A stretch of DNA of 64,000 bases from Sphingomonas sp. LC-1 (GTDB taxonomy: Bacteria; Pseudomonadota; Alphaproteobacteria; Sphingomonadales; Sphingomonadaceae), in the NCBI RefSeq assembly GCF_025371035.1, contig NZ_JANZXB010000005.1, positions 186,001 through 250,000 of the forward strand. Reading direction: 5' to 3'. Below, piece by piece: positions 1 to 8,845 of this stretch. Position 1 is the first letter of the stretch; each line of letters begins with the position of its first letter. The position numbers and the translations under genes were made by a program. The notes under the pieces were generated by a model. The model ran no database searches and was not told the DNA's origin. It worked only from the letters and a program-made list of their open reading frames with translations.

Positions 1-983
1 AGCAGGCGATTGCCCGCCAGGGCACCGAGCGGAGCGCGGCTTATATCATCGCGCGGGCGTTCGTGCCGCAAAAGCCCGATAGCCCGAAGAAGATCGTCTA
101 TGGCGGTGGCGGCCTGTTGGCGGCGCTGCTCGCCGGGGCGCTTGTCCTCGCCGGCCTGGAAATGGCGGAGAACGGCTTCACCACCCGCCGTCAGGTCGAA
201 CGCGCGCTGGGCCTGCCGGTGCTGGCCTCGATCCCCGATCTTCGAACGCTCGATCGTCACCGGATCAAGTCGCCGACCCCTGCCACGATCAGCCATCATT
301 TGGTCGAGCATCCCGGAAGCGTCTTCAGCGAGGCCTATCGCTCGATCCGCACCGCATTGAAGGTCGGACGCGAGGAGCAATCGGTGAAGGTCGTCGCGAT
401 CTCCTCCGCGCTTCCGGGCGAGGGCAAGACCTCGACTTCCTTCTCGCTCGCACGCTCTTCGGCGCTGGCTGGCATCACGACCGTCCTGGTCGATTGCGAT
501 CTTCGCCGTCAGGCGACCAGCCGTCAGATGGAAGGGGCGATTCAATATGGTCTCGCCGATCTTCTGCGTGGTGAAGCGACGCTGGATCAGGTCCTGGTCC
601 GCGACAGCGCAAGCGGCGCTTTCCTGTTGCCGCAGCGGCCGACCAATGCCGACACCTCGTACGATCTGATCGCCTCCAGCGCGATGCAGCACCTGGTCGA
701 ACAACTGCGCGAGCGCTTCGATCTGGTCATCCTCGACACCGCACCGCTGCTGGCAATCGCGGATTCGCGCGCTATCGCCTCGATGGCCGATGTCGCGTTG
801 CTGGCGGTACGCTGGCGCAAGACGCCCGCTCCGGCGGTGCGGCTGGCGCTGGACCATCTGTCGATGGCGGACGCGCAAATCGGCGGCATCCTGATGACCA
901 TGGTCGATCTCAAGGTGCAGCGCCGTGCCGGAGCAGGCGACGAGATGCGCTACTATAATCGCTATTCCAGCTATTATAGCTGA
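1..983 (+). CDS. Polysaccharide chain-length/BY-kinase tyrosine autokinase, C-terminal part (5' end outside window)
   Basis: The reading frame is already open at base 3, so the true start lies upstream; 326 residues are visible. A hydrophobic segment (GGLLAALLAGALVLAGLEM) follows a Pro/Lys-rich stretch, as in the second membrane helix of Wzz/GumC-type proteins. The cytoplasmic kinase domain has Walker A (LPGEGKTS), Walker A' (VLVDCDLRR) and Walker B (LVILDTAPLL). The C-terminus is a tyrosine cluster with five Tyr in the last eleven residues, the usual autophosphorylation tail of BY-kinases. These proteins control polymerisation and export of exopolysaccharide at the inner membrane. An EPS cluster presumably lies upstream. 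A strong hairpin terminator follows the stop. Confidence 0.9.
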   Translation, partial: QAIARQGTERSAAYIIARAFVPQKPDSPKKIVYGGGGLLAALLAGALVLAGLEMAENGFTTRRQVERALGLPVLASIPDLRTLDRHRIKSPTPATISHHLVEHPGSVFSEAYRSIRTALKVGREEQSVKVVAISSALPGEGKTSTSFSLARSSALAGITTVLVDCDLRRQATSRQMEGAIQYGLADLLRGEATLDQVLVRDSASGAFLLPQRPTNADTSYDLIASSAMQHLVEQLRERFDLVILDTAPLLAIADSRAIASMADVALLAVRWRKTPAPAVRLALDHLSMADAQIGGILMTMVDLKVQRRAGAGDEMRYYNRYSSYYS

Positions 984-1018
984 AACGCAGCAGCTTCCGA
1001 TCCACCATGATCCTTCCG

Positions 1019-1054
1019 AAAAGCCGCCGATCCCAATGGGACTGGCGGCTTTTT
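1019..1054 (+). terminator. Rho-independent terminator after the BY-kinase gene
   Basis: A 10-bp stem (AAAAGCCGCC / GGCGGCTTTT) encloses a 15-nt loop and ends in a T run. The loop can fold further (TCCC/GGGA). It lies 36 bases after the kinase stop and well before ndk, so it should separate the two transcription units. Confidence 0.85.
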
Positions 1055-1194
1055 AGCATGGCTTGGTTGCCAAATCGGCCGAACGGGCCTCATCCGGGAC
1101 GTCGACCGCCGCATAAGGCGTTGCAATGCGCCCAAGCCCCGATTAGGGCGACGCCACTTCCAGCCAACCCCCTATCAGGAGCTGCGTGACCATC

Positions 1195-1617
1195 ATGGCC
1201 GCGAACCGTACCTTTTCGATCATCAAGCCCGATGCGACCCGTCGCAACCTGACCGGCGCCGTCACCAAGATGCTGGAGGAAGCCGGCCTGCGCGTCGTTG
1301 CTTCGAAGCGTATCCAGATGACCCGCGAGCAGGCCGAGGGCTTCTATGCGGTCCATAAGGAGCGCCCCTTCTTCAACGATCTGGTCGAATTCATGATTTC
1401 GGGCCCGGTCGTCGTGCAGGTGCTGGAAGGCGAGAACGCCATGCAGCGCAACCGTGACATCATGGGTGCGACCAACCCCGCCAATGCCGAGCCGGGCACG
1501 ATCCGCAAGGAATTGGCGGAGTCGATCGAGGCGAACACGGTCCATGGTTCGGACTCGGACGAGAATGCGGCGATCGAGATCGCCTATTTCTTCAAGCCGG
1601 AAGAAATCGTCGGCTGA
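1195..1617 (+). CDS. ndk: Nucleoside diphosphate kinase
   Basis: The 140-residue product has the standard NDK length. It transfers the gamma phosphate of ATP to NDPs and balances the (d)NTP pools. The N-terminus TFSIIKPDA holds the conserved nucleotide-contact Lys. The catalytic His lies in NTVHGSDS near residue 117, and the MGATNP loop is present. The ATG giving [14 protein letters not shown] is chosen because NDK begins almost directly with that strand; an in-frame GTG nine bases upstream is possible. AGGAG lies upstream. The stop overlaps the next start by one base. Confidence 0.97.
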   Translation: MAANRTFSIIKPDATRRNLTGAVTKMLEEAGLRVVASKRIQMTREQAEGFYAVHKERPFFNDLVEFMISGPVVVQVLEGENAMQRNRDIMGATNPANAEPGTIRKELAESIEANTVHGSDSDENAAIEIAYFFKPEEIVG

Positions 1618-2135
1618 TGGAATGGCGGCTGCGGCGGGCGGATGCGGGCGATGCGCCCGTCTTGTCGCTCGTCGCGGCCGCGACCTTCCTGGAAACGTTC
1701 GTCGGGGTCATCGCCGGTCCCGACATGATCCGCCACTGTTCGCGGAACAGCTCGCCGACGCGGTTCGAGCAATGGATCGCCGATCCGCACTGCGTGGCGA
1801 CGCTTGCCGAACATCGCGATGGCGCCGCGCCGATCGGCTATACACTGCTGACCCCGCCGGATCTTCCCGTCGAAACCGATGCGCGCGATATCGAGCTGCG
1901 TCGCATCTATACGCTCCTGCCTGCTCGCGGCACCGGGCTCGGCCACGGCTTGATGGCAAGAGCTGTCGATGACGCGCGCGCTTTGGGTCGGCGTCGGATG
2001 CTGCTCGGGGTGCTGGGCATCAATCATGTTGCTCGCGCCTTTTACGAGCGGGAAGGGTTCCAAGTCGTGGGGGCGCGGCGTTTCCAGGTCGGGACCGCCG
2101 TGTTCGACGACGCCATCTACGCCCGCGCGATCTGA
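1617..2135 (+). CDS. GNAT-family N-acetyltransferase
   Basis: The 172-residue protein has the GNAT fold pattern: an N-terminal alpha/beta half, then the acetyl-CoA loop RRIYTLLPARGTGLGHGLM (R/Q-x-x-G-x-G/A type) near residues 95-113, then NHVARAFYEREGFQVVG, the typical motif B end. The acceptor substrate cannot be told from sequence. Its ATG overlaps the ndk stop, so the two genes are probably cotranscribed. Confidence 0.85.
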   Translation: MEWRLRRADAGDAPVLSLVAAATFLETFVGVIAGPDMIRHCSRNSSPTRFEQWIADPHCVATLAEHRDGAAPIGYTLLTPPDLPVETDARDIELRRIYTLLPARGTGLGHGLMARAVDDARALGRRRMLLGVLGINHVARAFYEREGFQVVGARRFQVGTAVFDDAIYARAI

Positions 2136-2139
2136 ACGA

Positions 2140-2739
2140 TCACGGGCGGGCGCTCGCCCAGGCCGCCGCAAGCTTTGCCGGCGTGCCGTTCCGATCCCGC
2201 AGACGAAGCCCCTCCAGGCGAAGCGTTCGCCCGCGCAGCACCCGACCCTCGGTCCGCCAGACGATGTCGTAAAGCCCCGTAGCGGTTCGGGCCGTATCCC
2301 CATCCCAATATCTGGCGGTGATGAGCACCGGCAGCCGCCCTTCGCGATCATCCGCGCCGCCATCGGTCAGCGCGAGTAGGGGGCCCGCAATCGGCTCCGC
2401 CTCGATCGCGGGGGCGGAGAGGGGCGTTTGTCGTTCGATGCTCGAGCCCTTGGGAAAATCGATCGTCATGTCCGAAAGATCATGTCGGGGATCGCGCAAC
2501 GCGATCCGTCGCCCACCCTGTTCGACACTGGACAACAAATCCAGCCGACCGCGCTCATGTCGCTGGGCGCTAGCCGTCGCCGCCTTGTCGGCCGCGTCGC
2601 TACGGCGCTGCGACCAGTTGAGATACAGGGTCAGCGCGGCGACCAAAAGGCCCGCAACCGCCACGAACTCCGCCAGCGTCAACAGCCGCCGCCGCGACCG
2701 GGCGCCCGGAGACGATGCGTCCCCGGTCTTGTCGCTCAT
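2140..2739 (-). CDS. Hypothetical single-pass membrane protein
   Basis: The product has 199 residues. After a basic N-terminus it has one clear membrane helix (residues ~20-42, LAEFVAVAGLLVAALTLYLNW), followed by a polar, Arg/Asp-rich region of ~150 residues predicted to form a soluble domain. I recognise no catalytic motif. It is the last gene of the purM-purN-YjbR-like-orf operon, and its ATG overlaps the preceding stop by four bases. The function is unknown; the purine neighbourhood is context only. Confidence 0.7.
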   Translation of the reverse strand: MSDKTGDASSPGARSRRRLLTLAEFVAVAGLLVAALTLYLNWSQRRSDAADKAATASAQRHERGRLDLLSSVEQGGRRIALRDPRHDLSDMTIDFPKGSSIERQTPLSAPAIEAEPIAGPLLALTDGGADDREGRLPVLITARYWDGDTARTATGLYDIVWRTEGRVLRGRTLRLEGLRLRDRNGTPAKLAAAWASARP

Positions 2740-3023
2740 CGCCCGCCCGCCTCCAGCAATTGCGTCGGGGCGACCAGCTCCCAGCTTCGTGCGATCCGAT
2801 CCTCAACCAGCGTCCAGTCCGTCTCGTCGTCCAGCCGGATCTCGGCCCAGCAAGGCGCGTTGCTGGGATCGGCGGTGCAGATGTTCAGCACCGTACCGTC
2901 CCCCACCAGCTTGGCGAAAGTCTCGCCTTCGACCAAGAAACGGGCCTCGCCATCGGCGCTTTGCTCCGCCGTGCCGGGCAGCAACATGGCGATGTCGCGA
3001 ATGCGGGTCAGGTGATCGGTCAT
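2736..3023 (-). CDS. MmcQ/YjbR-like small protein
   Basis: The 95-residue protein matches the YjbR/MmcQ pattern: an N-terminal helix ending in a LPG turn (IAMLLPGTAE), a strand pair around ARFLVEGETFAKL, and a terminal SWELVAPTQLLEAG, compared with the family's SYxLVAPK ending. The family fold resembles a DNA-binding CyaY-like fold, but its cellular role is poorly known. It overlaps both neighbours by four bases, which suggests translational coupling in the purine operon. Family assignment is by eye. Confidence 0.65.
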   Translation of the reverse strand: MTDHLTRIRDIAMLLPGTAEQSADGEARFLVEGETFAKLVGDGTVLNICTADPSNAPCWAEIRLDDETDWTLVEDRIARSWELVAPTQLLEAGGR

Positions 3024-3595
3024 CGACGCACAAACTCCGTCAAGATTCGGGGATATAGCCCATGCTCTTCGGTCAGCACGCGCGCCGCCAAAGTATCGGC
3101 ATCGTCACCGGGCAAGATCGGCACCTCGGCTTGGCCCAGCACTTCGCCGTCATCCAATTCCTCGGTCACGATATGGACCGAGCATCCCGCCTTGTCGTCG
3201 CCCGCGGCGATCGCCCGAGCATGGGTATCGAGCCCCTTATAGAGGGGCAATAACGACGGATGGATGTTGACGATCCGACCGCTCCATTTGGTGACGAAAT
3301 CACCGGACAATAGCCGCATGTAACCCGCGAGCGCGATCACCTCGACACCCGCATCGCGTAGCGCCGCATCGATCGCTGCTTCATAAGCGGCTTTGCCGAT
3401 ACCCTTGGGCGAAAGGGCAAAGGTCGCAATGCCCTGATCCGCCGCCCAGGCCAATCCGGCCGCCTCCGGCTTGTCGGAGGCGACCAGGGCCACGCTATAG
3501 GCCGCGTCCGGTGCCCGCGACGCCATGACCAGGGACTGCATGTTGGAGCCGCGACCCGAGATCAGGACGCCGACCTTTACCGGCGTGTCAGCCAT
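3020..3595 (-). CDS. purN: Phosphoribosylglycinamide formyltransferase
   Basis: The 191-residue GAR transformylase catalyses the third step of purine synthesis using 10-formyl-THF. Visible signatures are [10 protein letters not shown] for phosphate binding, [12 protein letters not shown] with the catalytic Asn/His pair, and [10 protein letters not shown] with the conserved Asp. The reading frame stays open upstream to 3661, but the ATG giving [16 protein letters not shown] fits the family start, so that is used. It overlaps the purM stop by eight bases, a tight coupling of two consecutive purine enzymes. Confidence 0.95.
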   Translation of the reverse strand: MADTPVKVGVLISGRGSNMQSLVMASRAPDAAYSVALVASDKPEAAGLAWAADQGIATFALSPKGIGKAAYEAAIDAALRDAGVEVIALAGYMRLLSGDFVTKWSGRIVNIHPSLLPLYKGLDTHARAIAAGDDKAGCSVHIVTEELDDGEVLGQAEVPILPGDDADTLAARVLTEEHGLYPRILTEFVRR

Positions 3596-4721
3596 TATGG
3601 GTGGCCGTCCAGTCCGCTTTGGCGCTCCAGGTACCGGCCGAGCCCTTGACAGTGCAGCCACGCTGCCCAGCTTCGACGCGACCGATCGTCACGACCGTCT
3701 CGCCGGCCTCGCGCAGCGTCTGTGCCAGCGTGTCCGCCTGTTCGGCAGCGACGATCACCGCCATACCGATCCCGCAGTTGAAGGTGCGGGCCATTTCCTC
3801 GGGTTCGATCCCGCCCTGCGCCTGGAGGAAGGCCATGAGGCGCGGTTGCTCCCAGCCGTCGGCGTCGACCACGGCATGGGCGCCGACCGGCAGGACACGC
3901 GGAATGTTCTCGAGCAGGCCGCCGCCCGTGATATGGGCGAGCCCCTTGATCGTCCCCGCCTTGATCGAGGGGAGCAGCGAGCGGACATAAATCCGAGTCG
4001 GGGCCATCAGCGCCTCGATCAGCAACCGTTCCTGATCGAACAGCGCGGGCCGATCGAGCTTCCATTGCTTGTCGCTGGCCAGACGACGAACGAGCGAAAA
4101 GCCGTTCGAATGCACCCCCGATGAAGCCAGGCCCAGGATCACGTCACCATCGGCGATCGTCGCGCCGGTCAGGACTTCCGTCCGCTCGACGGCACCGACG
4201 CAGAAGCCCGCCAGATCGTAATCGCCCGGAGCATACATGCCTGGCATCTCAGCGGTTTCACCACCGATCAAGGCGCATCCGGCGATACGACATCCCTCCG
4301 CGATCGAAGCGATGACACGCTCCGGCACATCGCCTTCCAGCTTGGCGGTCGCGTAATAATCGAGGAAGAACAAGGGCTCGGCGCCCTGAACGACCAGGTC
4401 GTTGGCGCACATGGCGACCAGGTCGATACCAACCCCGTCATGGCGGTCATGTTCGATCGCGAGCTTCAGCTTGGTGCCCACGCCGTCATTGGCCGCAACG
4501 AGCAACGGATCGGAAAAGCCAGCCGCCTTGAGGTCGAAGAAGCCGCCAAAACCACCCAGGTCCGCATCGGCACCCGGCCGCCGCGTCGCCTTGGCCAGCG
4601 GGCCGATCGCACGGACCAGCGCATTGCCTGCGGCAATCGAAACGCCCGCATCGGCATAGGTGTAGGACGCGCCCGAACCGGCGGGCGATGGAGTGGTGGA
4701 CGGCGTGCTAATGTCGGTCAT
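3588..4721 (-). CDS. purM: Phosphoribosylformylglycinamidine cyclo-ligase (AIR synthetase)
   Basis: The product has 377 residues. AIR synthetase closes the imidazole ring with ATP. Visible motifs are the N-terminal YADAGVSI, the ATP/metal loop [11 protein letters not shown], the signature [11 protein letters not shown], the [13 protein letters not shown] segment and [13 protein letters not shown]. The start is the only well-placed ATG. The Ser/Thr/Pro-rich leader of about 18 residues before YTYADAG is typical of alphaproteobacterial PurM. It is first of the purMN operon and divergent from the DUF2066 gene across 59 bases. Confidence 0.96.
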   Translation of the reverse strand: MTDISTPSTTPSPAGSGASYTYADAGVSIAAGNALVRAIGPLAKATRRPGADADLGGFGGFFDLKAAGFSDPLLVAANDGVGTKLKLAIEHDRHDGVGIDLVAMCANDLVVQGAEPLFFLDYYATAKLEGDVPERVIASIAEGCRIAGCALIGGETAEMPGMYAPGDYDLAGFCVGAVERTEVLTGATIADGDVILGLASSGVHSNGFSLVRRLASDKQWKLDRPALFDQERLLIEALMAPTRIYVRSLLPSIKAGTIKGLAHITGGGLLENIPRVLPVGAHAVVDADGWEQPRLMAFLQAQGGIEPEEMARTFNCGIGMAVIVAAEQADTLAQTLREAGETVVTIGRVEAGQRGCTVKGSAGTWSAKADWTATHNG

Positions 4722-4780
4722 GTTTGCCCGTTAGCTATATCGCGCTTGGATTTCCACGCCTGCTTCGCCAAAAGGCCGCG

Positions 4781-6040
4781 ATGCGTTTGCGATTGCCATC
4801 CATTATATTCGGTCTGGCCGCTCTTGCCGGCTTAGGCGTCGGTGGCGGCGCGGTGCTCGCCCAGATCGAGGGTCAGCCACGCGGCGTCGCGCCGATCGAC
4901 AGTGGTGGCGCTTATGAGGTGACCGGCGTTTCCGTCGACGTCGCGGGCAAGACGGCCGAGGCGGCACGGCTGGGCGGCTGGCGGATCGCGCAGCGCAAGG
5001 CCTGGGCCGTTCTGGCACAGCGCCTGGGTCGTGGCGGGGTCGGGGCGTCCGACGGCCTGCTCGATTCGCTCGTCAGCGGTATCGTCGTCGAGAACGAGCA
5101 AATCGGCCCGAATCGCTATGTCGCCCGACTGGGTGTGCTGTTCGATCGGGTTCGCGCAGCGGGGGTGCTGGGCGTTTCCGCCTATGCCGACCGGTCGCCG
5201 CCGATGCTGGTCATGCCCCTCCAAATTTCGGGTGGTGTGTCCCAGATGTTCGAAGCGCGCACCCCCTGGCAACAGGCCTGGGCCCGCTTTCGGACGGGCA
5301 ACAGCTCGATCGACTATATCCGGCCGTCTGGCACCGGCACGGATCCGCTCTTGTTGAACGCCGGGCAGATCGGGCGGCGGTCGCGCGGCTGGTGGCGAAC
5401 GATCCTCGACCAATATGGCGCATCGGATATTCTGATCCCGGTGGTTCGCCTCTATCGCCAATGGCCCGGCGGCCCGGTGATCGGCGTCTTCGAGGCGCGG
5501 CATGGCCCCGACAACGCCCTGATCGGCACGGTGACCCTGCGCGTCGGCAGCACCGATAGTATCAACCAGCTGCTCGATACCGGCGTGGGACGCCTGGACG
5601 GCATGTACCAGCGTGCGCTGGCGAGCGGTACGCTGCACCCGGATGCGACGCTGAACCCGCCGCCCAAGCCCGAGGAAGCGGTGATCGACGATACCACGCC
5701 GGGCGAGGAGCCGATCACGGGGCTGGATTCCGCCATCGCCTCGACCGGCGCGGGAATCGCCGTCACGCTGCAATATGACGCGCCCAGCGCCAGCGCGGTG
5801 GCCAATGCCGAAAGCCTGATCCGGTCCATCCCGGGCGTCGTCCGCGCCGGTACGACCAGTCTGGCGCTGGGTGGCGTTTCGCTGATGGCGGTCACCTATG
5901 ACGGTGATCCAGAGCAGCTTCGCCGTGCGTTGGAACAACGCGGTTTGCAGGTGTCCGGCTCGGGCACCACTTTGCGCATCCGGCGCGCGGCTCCACAGCC
6001 CGCGCCCGCGCCTCAATCGGATAATGTGACGACCGGATGA
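4781..6040 (+). CDS. DUF2066-type exported protein
   Basis: The product has 419 residues. A signal peptide runs from MRLRLPSIIFGLAALAGLGV to about AVLAQ. The start is placed at this Met because the in-frame codons upstream would bury the signal. Residues ~45-260 carry the DUF2066-like pattern (VDVAGKTAEAARLGGWRIAQRKAW, then a Gly-rich strand region). The C-terminal ~90 residues look like a small alpha/beta heavy-metal-associated-type fold (IAVTLQYDAPSASAVANAESL). No enzyme motif is visible. It overlaps the Hda-like gene by four bases, a linkage I remember from other sphingomonads. The role is unknown, probably periplasmic. Confidence 0.75.
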   Translation: MRLRLPSIIFGLAALAGLGVGGGAVLAQIEGQPRGVAPIDSGGAYEVTGVSVDVAGKTAEAARLGGWRIAQRKAWAVLAQRLGRGGVGASDGLLDSLVSGIVVENEQIGPNRYVARLGVLFDRVRAAGVLGVSAYADRSPPMLVMPLQISGGVSQMFEARTPWQQAWARFRTGNSSIDYIRPSGTGTDPLLLNAGQIGRRSRGWWRTILDQYGASDILIPVVRLYRQWPGGPVIGVFEARHGPDNALIGTVTLRVGSTDSINQLLDTGVGRLDGMYQRALASGTLHPDATLNPPPKPEEAVIDDTTPGEEPITGLDSAIASTGAGIAVTLQYDAPSASAVANAESLIRSIPGVVRAGTTSLALGGVSLMAVTYDGDPEQLRRALEQRGLQVSGSGTTLRIRRAAPQPAPAPQSDNVTTG

Positions 6041-6645
6041 ACCAGATGGCGCTGCCGCTGCAATGGCCGGCGGACCCCCGATCAGATGCCTTTCTGCTGA
6101 CCGATTCGAACCGGATGGCGGCGAAGATGCTCGACCAGTGGGAGGCGTGGCCGACCATGGCCTCGATCCTGACCGGACCGCGAAAGTCGGGACGGTCGCT
6201 GCTCGCACGGATATTCGCAGCGCGAAGTGGCGGCACGATCATCGACGATGCCGAGCGTGTGCCCGAGGTCCAGATCTTCCACGCGTGGAACAATGCCCAG
6301 GCGGAGCGCCGACCGCTGCTGATCGTCGCGGATGCGCCGCCGCCGCGCTGGCAGGTCAAGCTGCCCGACCTTCGCTCGCGACTCGCGAACAGCAGTCTGG
6401 CAGAGATTGCCGCACCAGATGACGAATTGGTCGCGGCGCTGTTTGAGCTTTTGTTTCAACGGCGCGGGCTTGATGCCCGTCCTGATCTGATCGAGTGGCT
6501 GACGCTTCGAATCGAACGTAGTCACCTTTCTGTCATGCGAGCAGTGGATATGCTGGATCAGGGGGCGATGGAACGGCGTGCGCGCTTGTCCATTCCCTTG
6601 GCACGATCCACCCTGACCGCGGCCGGCCTGATCGCCGAGCCGTAA
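6037..6645 (+). CDS. hdaA: Hda/DnaA-family replication regulator
   Basis: The 202-residue protein is an AAA+ remnant related to DnaA domain III without the origin-binding domain IV. The N-terminus has a beta-clamp-binding motif (QMALPLQW, residues 3-10), which in Hda proteins recruits the protein to the sliding clamp to stimulate DnaA-ATP hydrolysis. A degenerate P-loop (GPRKSGRSLLAR) and Walker B-like IIDDAER follow; the arginine-finger region lies near IERSHLSVMRAVDMLD. It lies in an operon before ppk and ppx, with start overlap to the DUF2066 gene. Confidence 0.88.
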   Translation: MNQMALPLQWPADPRSDAFLLTDSNRMAAKMLDQWEAWPTMASILTGPRKSGRSLLARIFAARSGGTIIDDAERVPEVQIFHAWNNAQAERRPLLIVADAPPPRWQVKLPDLRSRLANSSLAEIAAPDDELVAALFELLFQRRGLDARPDLIEWLTLRIERSHLSVMRAVDMLDQGAMERRARLSIPLARSTLTAAGLIAEP

Positions 6646-6662
6646 GCCGCAAGCGAGTAACG

Positions 6663-8828
6663 ATGACCCGTCCTGCCCATATCGCGCAAATGTCCGAGCC
6701 GGACGACGATCATTTCGCAGCGGAGCCGAACGGGCGGTATTTCAATCGCGAACTCTCTTGGCTCGCCTTCAACCGGCGCGTGCTGGAGGAGGCGTGCAAC
6801 ACCGCGCATCCCTTGCTCGAACGATTGCGCTTCCTGTCGATTTCCGGATCGAACCTGGACGAGTTCTTCATGGTCCGCGTCGCCGGGCTGAAGGGGCAGC
6901 AGGCACAGGACGTCGAACAGCGCTCGGTCGACGGCCTCACCCCGGCACAGCAGCTCAGCGGGATCATCGCCGAGGCCGATCGCCTGATGGCCAGCCAGCA
7001 GGAAGTCTGGGGCGATCTGCGCATCCTGCTCGATGAGGCAGGCATCTTCGTCCTGCGGCGGGACGCGATCGACCCGGAGGCCAGCGCCTGGCTGGAAACG
7101 CATGTCCGTGACCAGATTTTCCCGATCCTGACGCCCCAGGCACTGGACCCGGCGCATCCCTTTCCGTTCATCCCCAACAAGGGCTTGTCGATGATCTTCG
7201 ACCTGACCCGCGTGTCGGACAAAGCGCCGATCCGCGAGTTGGTGATGATCCCCGCGACCATGCCGCGCTTCGTCCGCCTGCCGGGCGAGGGGGCCCGCTA
7301 TGTCGCGATCGAGACGATCTTGCGCCGCTTCTCCGGGCTGCTGTTTCCGGGATATATCGTCAACGGCGCAGCGACCTTCCGCGTCCTGCGCGACAGCGAT
7401 ATCGAAATCGAGGAAGAGGCGGAGGATCTGGTCCGTTACTTTGCCAATGCCATCAAGCGGCGTCGGCGCGGGCGGGTCATCCGGCTGGAGCTAGAAACCG
7501 GCATGCCCGACGAGCTGGCCGATGTGCTGCGAGGCGAACTCGGCGGATCGGACGCGATCATCACCGAGAGCGGCAACCTGCTCGGCATCGGCGATCTCGA
7601 CATGCTGGTCGACGAGAATCGCCCCGACCTGAAATTCCCGCCTTATGCCCCGCGCTTCCCCGAGCGGATTCGCGAATTCGCGGGGGATTGCTTTGCCGCG
7701 ATCAAGGCGAAGGACATCGTCGTCCACCATCCCTATGAGACGTTCGAGGTGGTGATCGCCTTTTTGAAGCAGGCCGCGGTCGATCCGGACGTGGTGGCGA
7801 TCAAGCAGACACTGTACCGCGCGGGCAAGCAGTCGGCCGTTATCAACGCCCTGATCGCGGCGGCCGAAGCAGGCAAGTCCGTTACCGCCATCGTCGAGCT
7901 GAAGGCCCGCTTCGACGAAGAGCAGAATCTTTATTGGGCCTCCGCGCTGGAGCGGGCGGGCGTACAGGTCGTCTATGGCTTCATCGACTGGAAGACCCAT
8001 GCCAAGGTGTCGATGGTCGTCCGGCGCGAGGGAAGCGACTTCCGCACCTATTGCCACTTCGGCACGGGCAATTACCACCCAGTGACGGCGCGCATCTATA
8101 CCGACATCAGCTTTTTCACCGCTGATCCGCTGATCGGGCGGGATGCGGCGCAGATGTTCAATTACATCACCGGCTATGTCGAACCGGCCGCGATGAGCCG
8201 GGTCAGCCTGTCCCCACGCGACCTGCGGCCCAATTTGATGGCGCTGATCGATGCGGAGATTGCCCATGCGCGGGCCGGTCGTCCGGGCAGCCTCTGGGCC
8301 AAGGTCAACTCGCTGGTCGATCCGCTAGTTATCGAGAAGCTCTATGATGCGAGCGGCGCCGGCGTGGAGATCGACCTGATCGTTCGCGGCATCTGCTGCC
8401 TGCGTCCCGGCGTGCCGGGCATGTCCGAGAATATCCGCGTAAAGTCGGTGGTCGGCCGCTTCCTGGAGCATAGCCGCATCTGGGCATTCGGCGATGGCAA
8501 GGCGCTGCCCCATGATGCGGCCAAGCTGTTCATTTCCTCGGCCGATTGGATGCCGCGCAATTTCGATCGCCGTGTCGAATATATGCTCCCCATCCTGAAC
8601 CCGACGGTTCACGACCAGATCCTCGACCAAGTCATGGTCGCCAACCTGCTCGACAATGAACAGAGCTGGGAATTGGAGCCCGACGGCAGCTATGTGCGCG
8701 ATCAGCCTGGGGATCGCCCCTTCAACCTGCATCGGTATTTCATGACCAATCCATCCCTTTCGGGGCGCGGGGCCGCGCTCGACAGCAGCAAGGCGGTGCC
8801 GACCCTGTCGCTCCGGCGGCAACGATGA
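6663..8828 (+). CDS. ppk: Polyphosphate kinase 1
   Basis: The 721-residue PPK1 polymerises the ATP gamma phosphate into polyphosphate. Domain order fits: an N-terminal helical domain (RYFNRELSWLAFNRRVLEEA), a head domain (PHQ-like ALDPAHPFPFIPNKGLSM), and two phospholipase-D-like C-terminal domains. The autophosphorylated His is in FGTGNYHP, with supporting VAIKQTLYRAG and KTHAKVSMVVRREG. The start ATG follows the Hda-like stop by 17 bases. Together with ppx it forms a synthesis/degradation pair. Confidence 0.97.
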   Translation: MTRPAHIAQMSEPDDDHFAAEPNGRYFNRELSWLAFNRRVLEEACNTAHPLLERLRFLSISGSNLDEFFMVRVAGLKGQQAQDVEQRSVDGLTPAQQLSGIIAEADRLMASQQEVWGDLRILLDEAGIFVLRRDAIDPEASAWLETHVRDQIFPILTPQALDPAHPFPFIPNKGLSMIFDLTRVSDKAPIRELVMIPATMPRFVRLPGEGARYVAIETILRRFSGLLFPGYIVNGAATFRVLRDSDIEIEEEAEDLVRYFANAIKRRRRGRVIRLELETGMPDELADVLRGELGGSDAIITESGNLLGIGDLDMLVDENRPDLKFPPYAPRFPERIREFAGDCFAAIKAKDIVVHHPYETFEVVIAFLKQAAVDPDVVAIKQTLYRAGKQSAVINALIAAAEAGKSVTAIVELKARFDEEQNLYWASALERAGVQVVYGFIDWKTHAKVSMVVRREGSDFRTYCHFGTGNYHPVTARIYTDISFFTADPLIGRDAAQMFNYITGYVEPAAMSRVSLSPRDLRPNLMALIDAEIAHARAGRPGSLWAKVNSLVDPLVIEKLYDASGAGVEIDLIVRGICCLRPGVPGMSENIRVKSVVGRFLEHSRIWAFGDGKALPHDAAKLFISSADWMPRNFDRRVEYMLPILNPTVHDQILDQVMVANLLDNEQSWELEPDGSYVRDQPGDRPFNLHRYFMTNPSLSGRGAALDSSKAVPTLSLRRQR

Positions 8829-8845
8829 TGCGCGCGGTCTGAACG

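Noticed and set aside
4832-6208. 458-codon minus-strand open frame opposite the DUF2066 gene
   Set aside because: Antisense shadow. The plus frame has a signal peptide, family pattern and proper overlap with the Hda-like gene.
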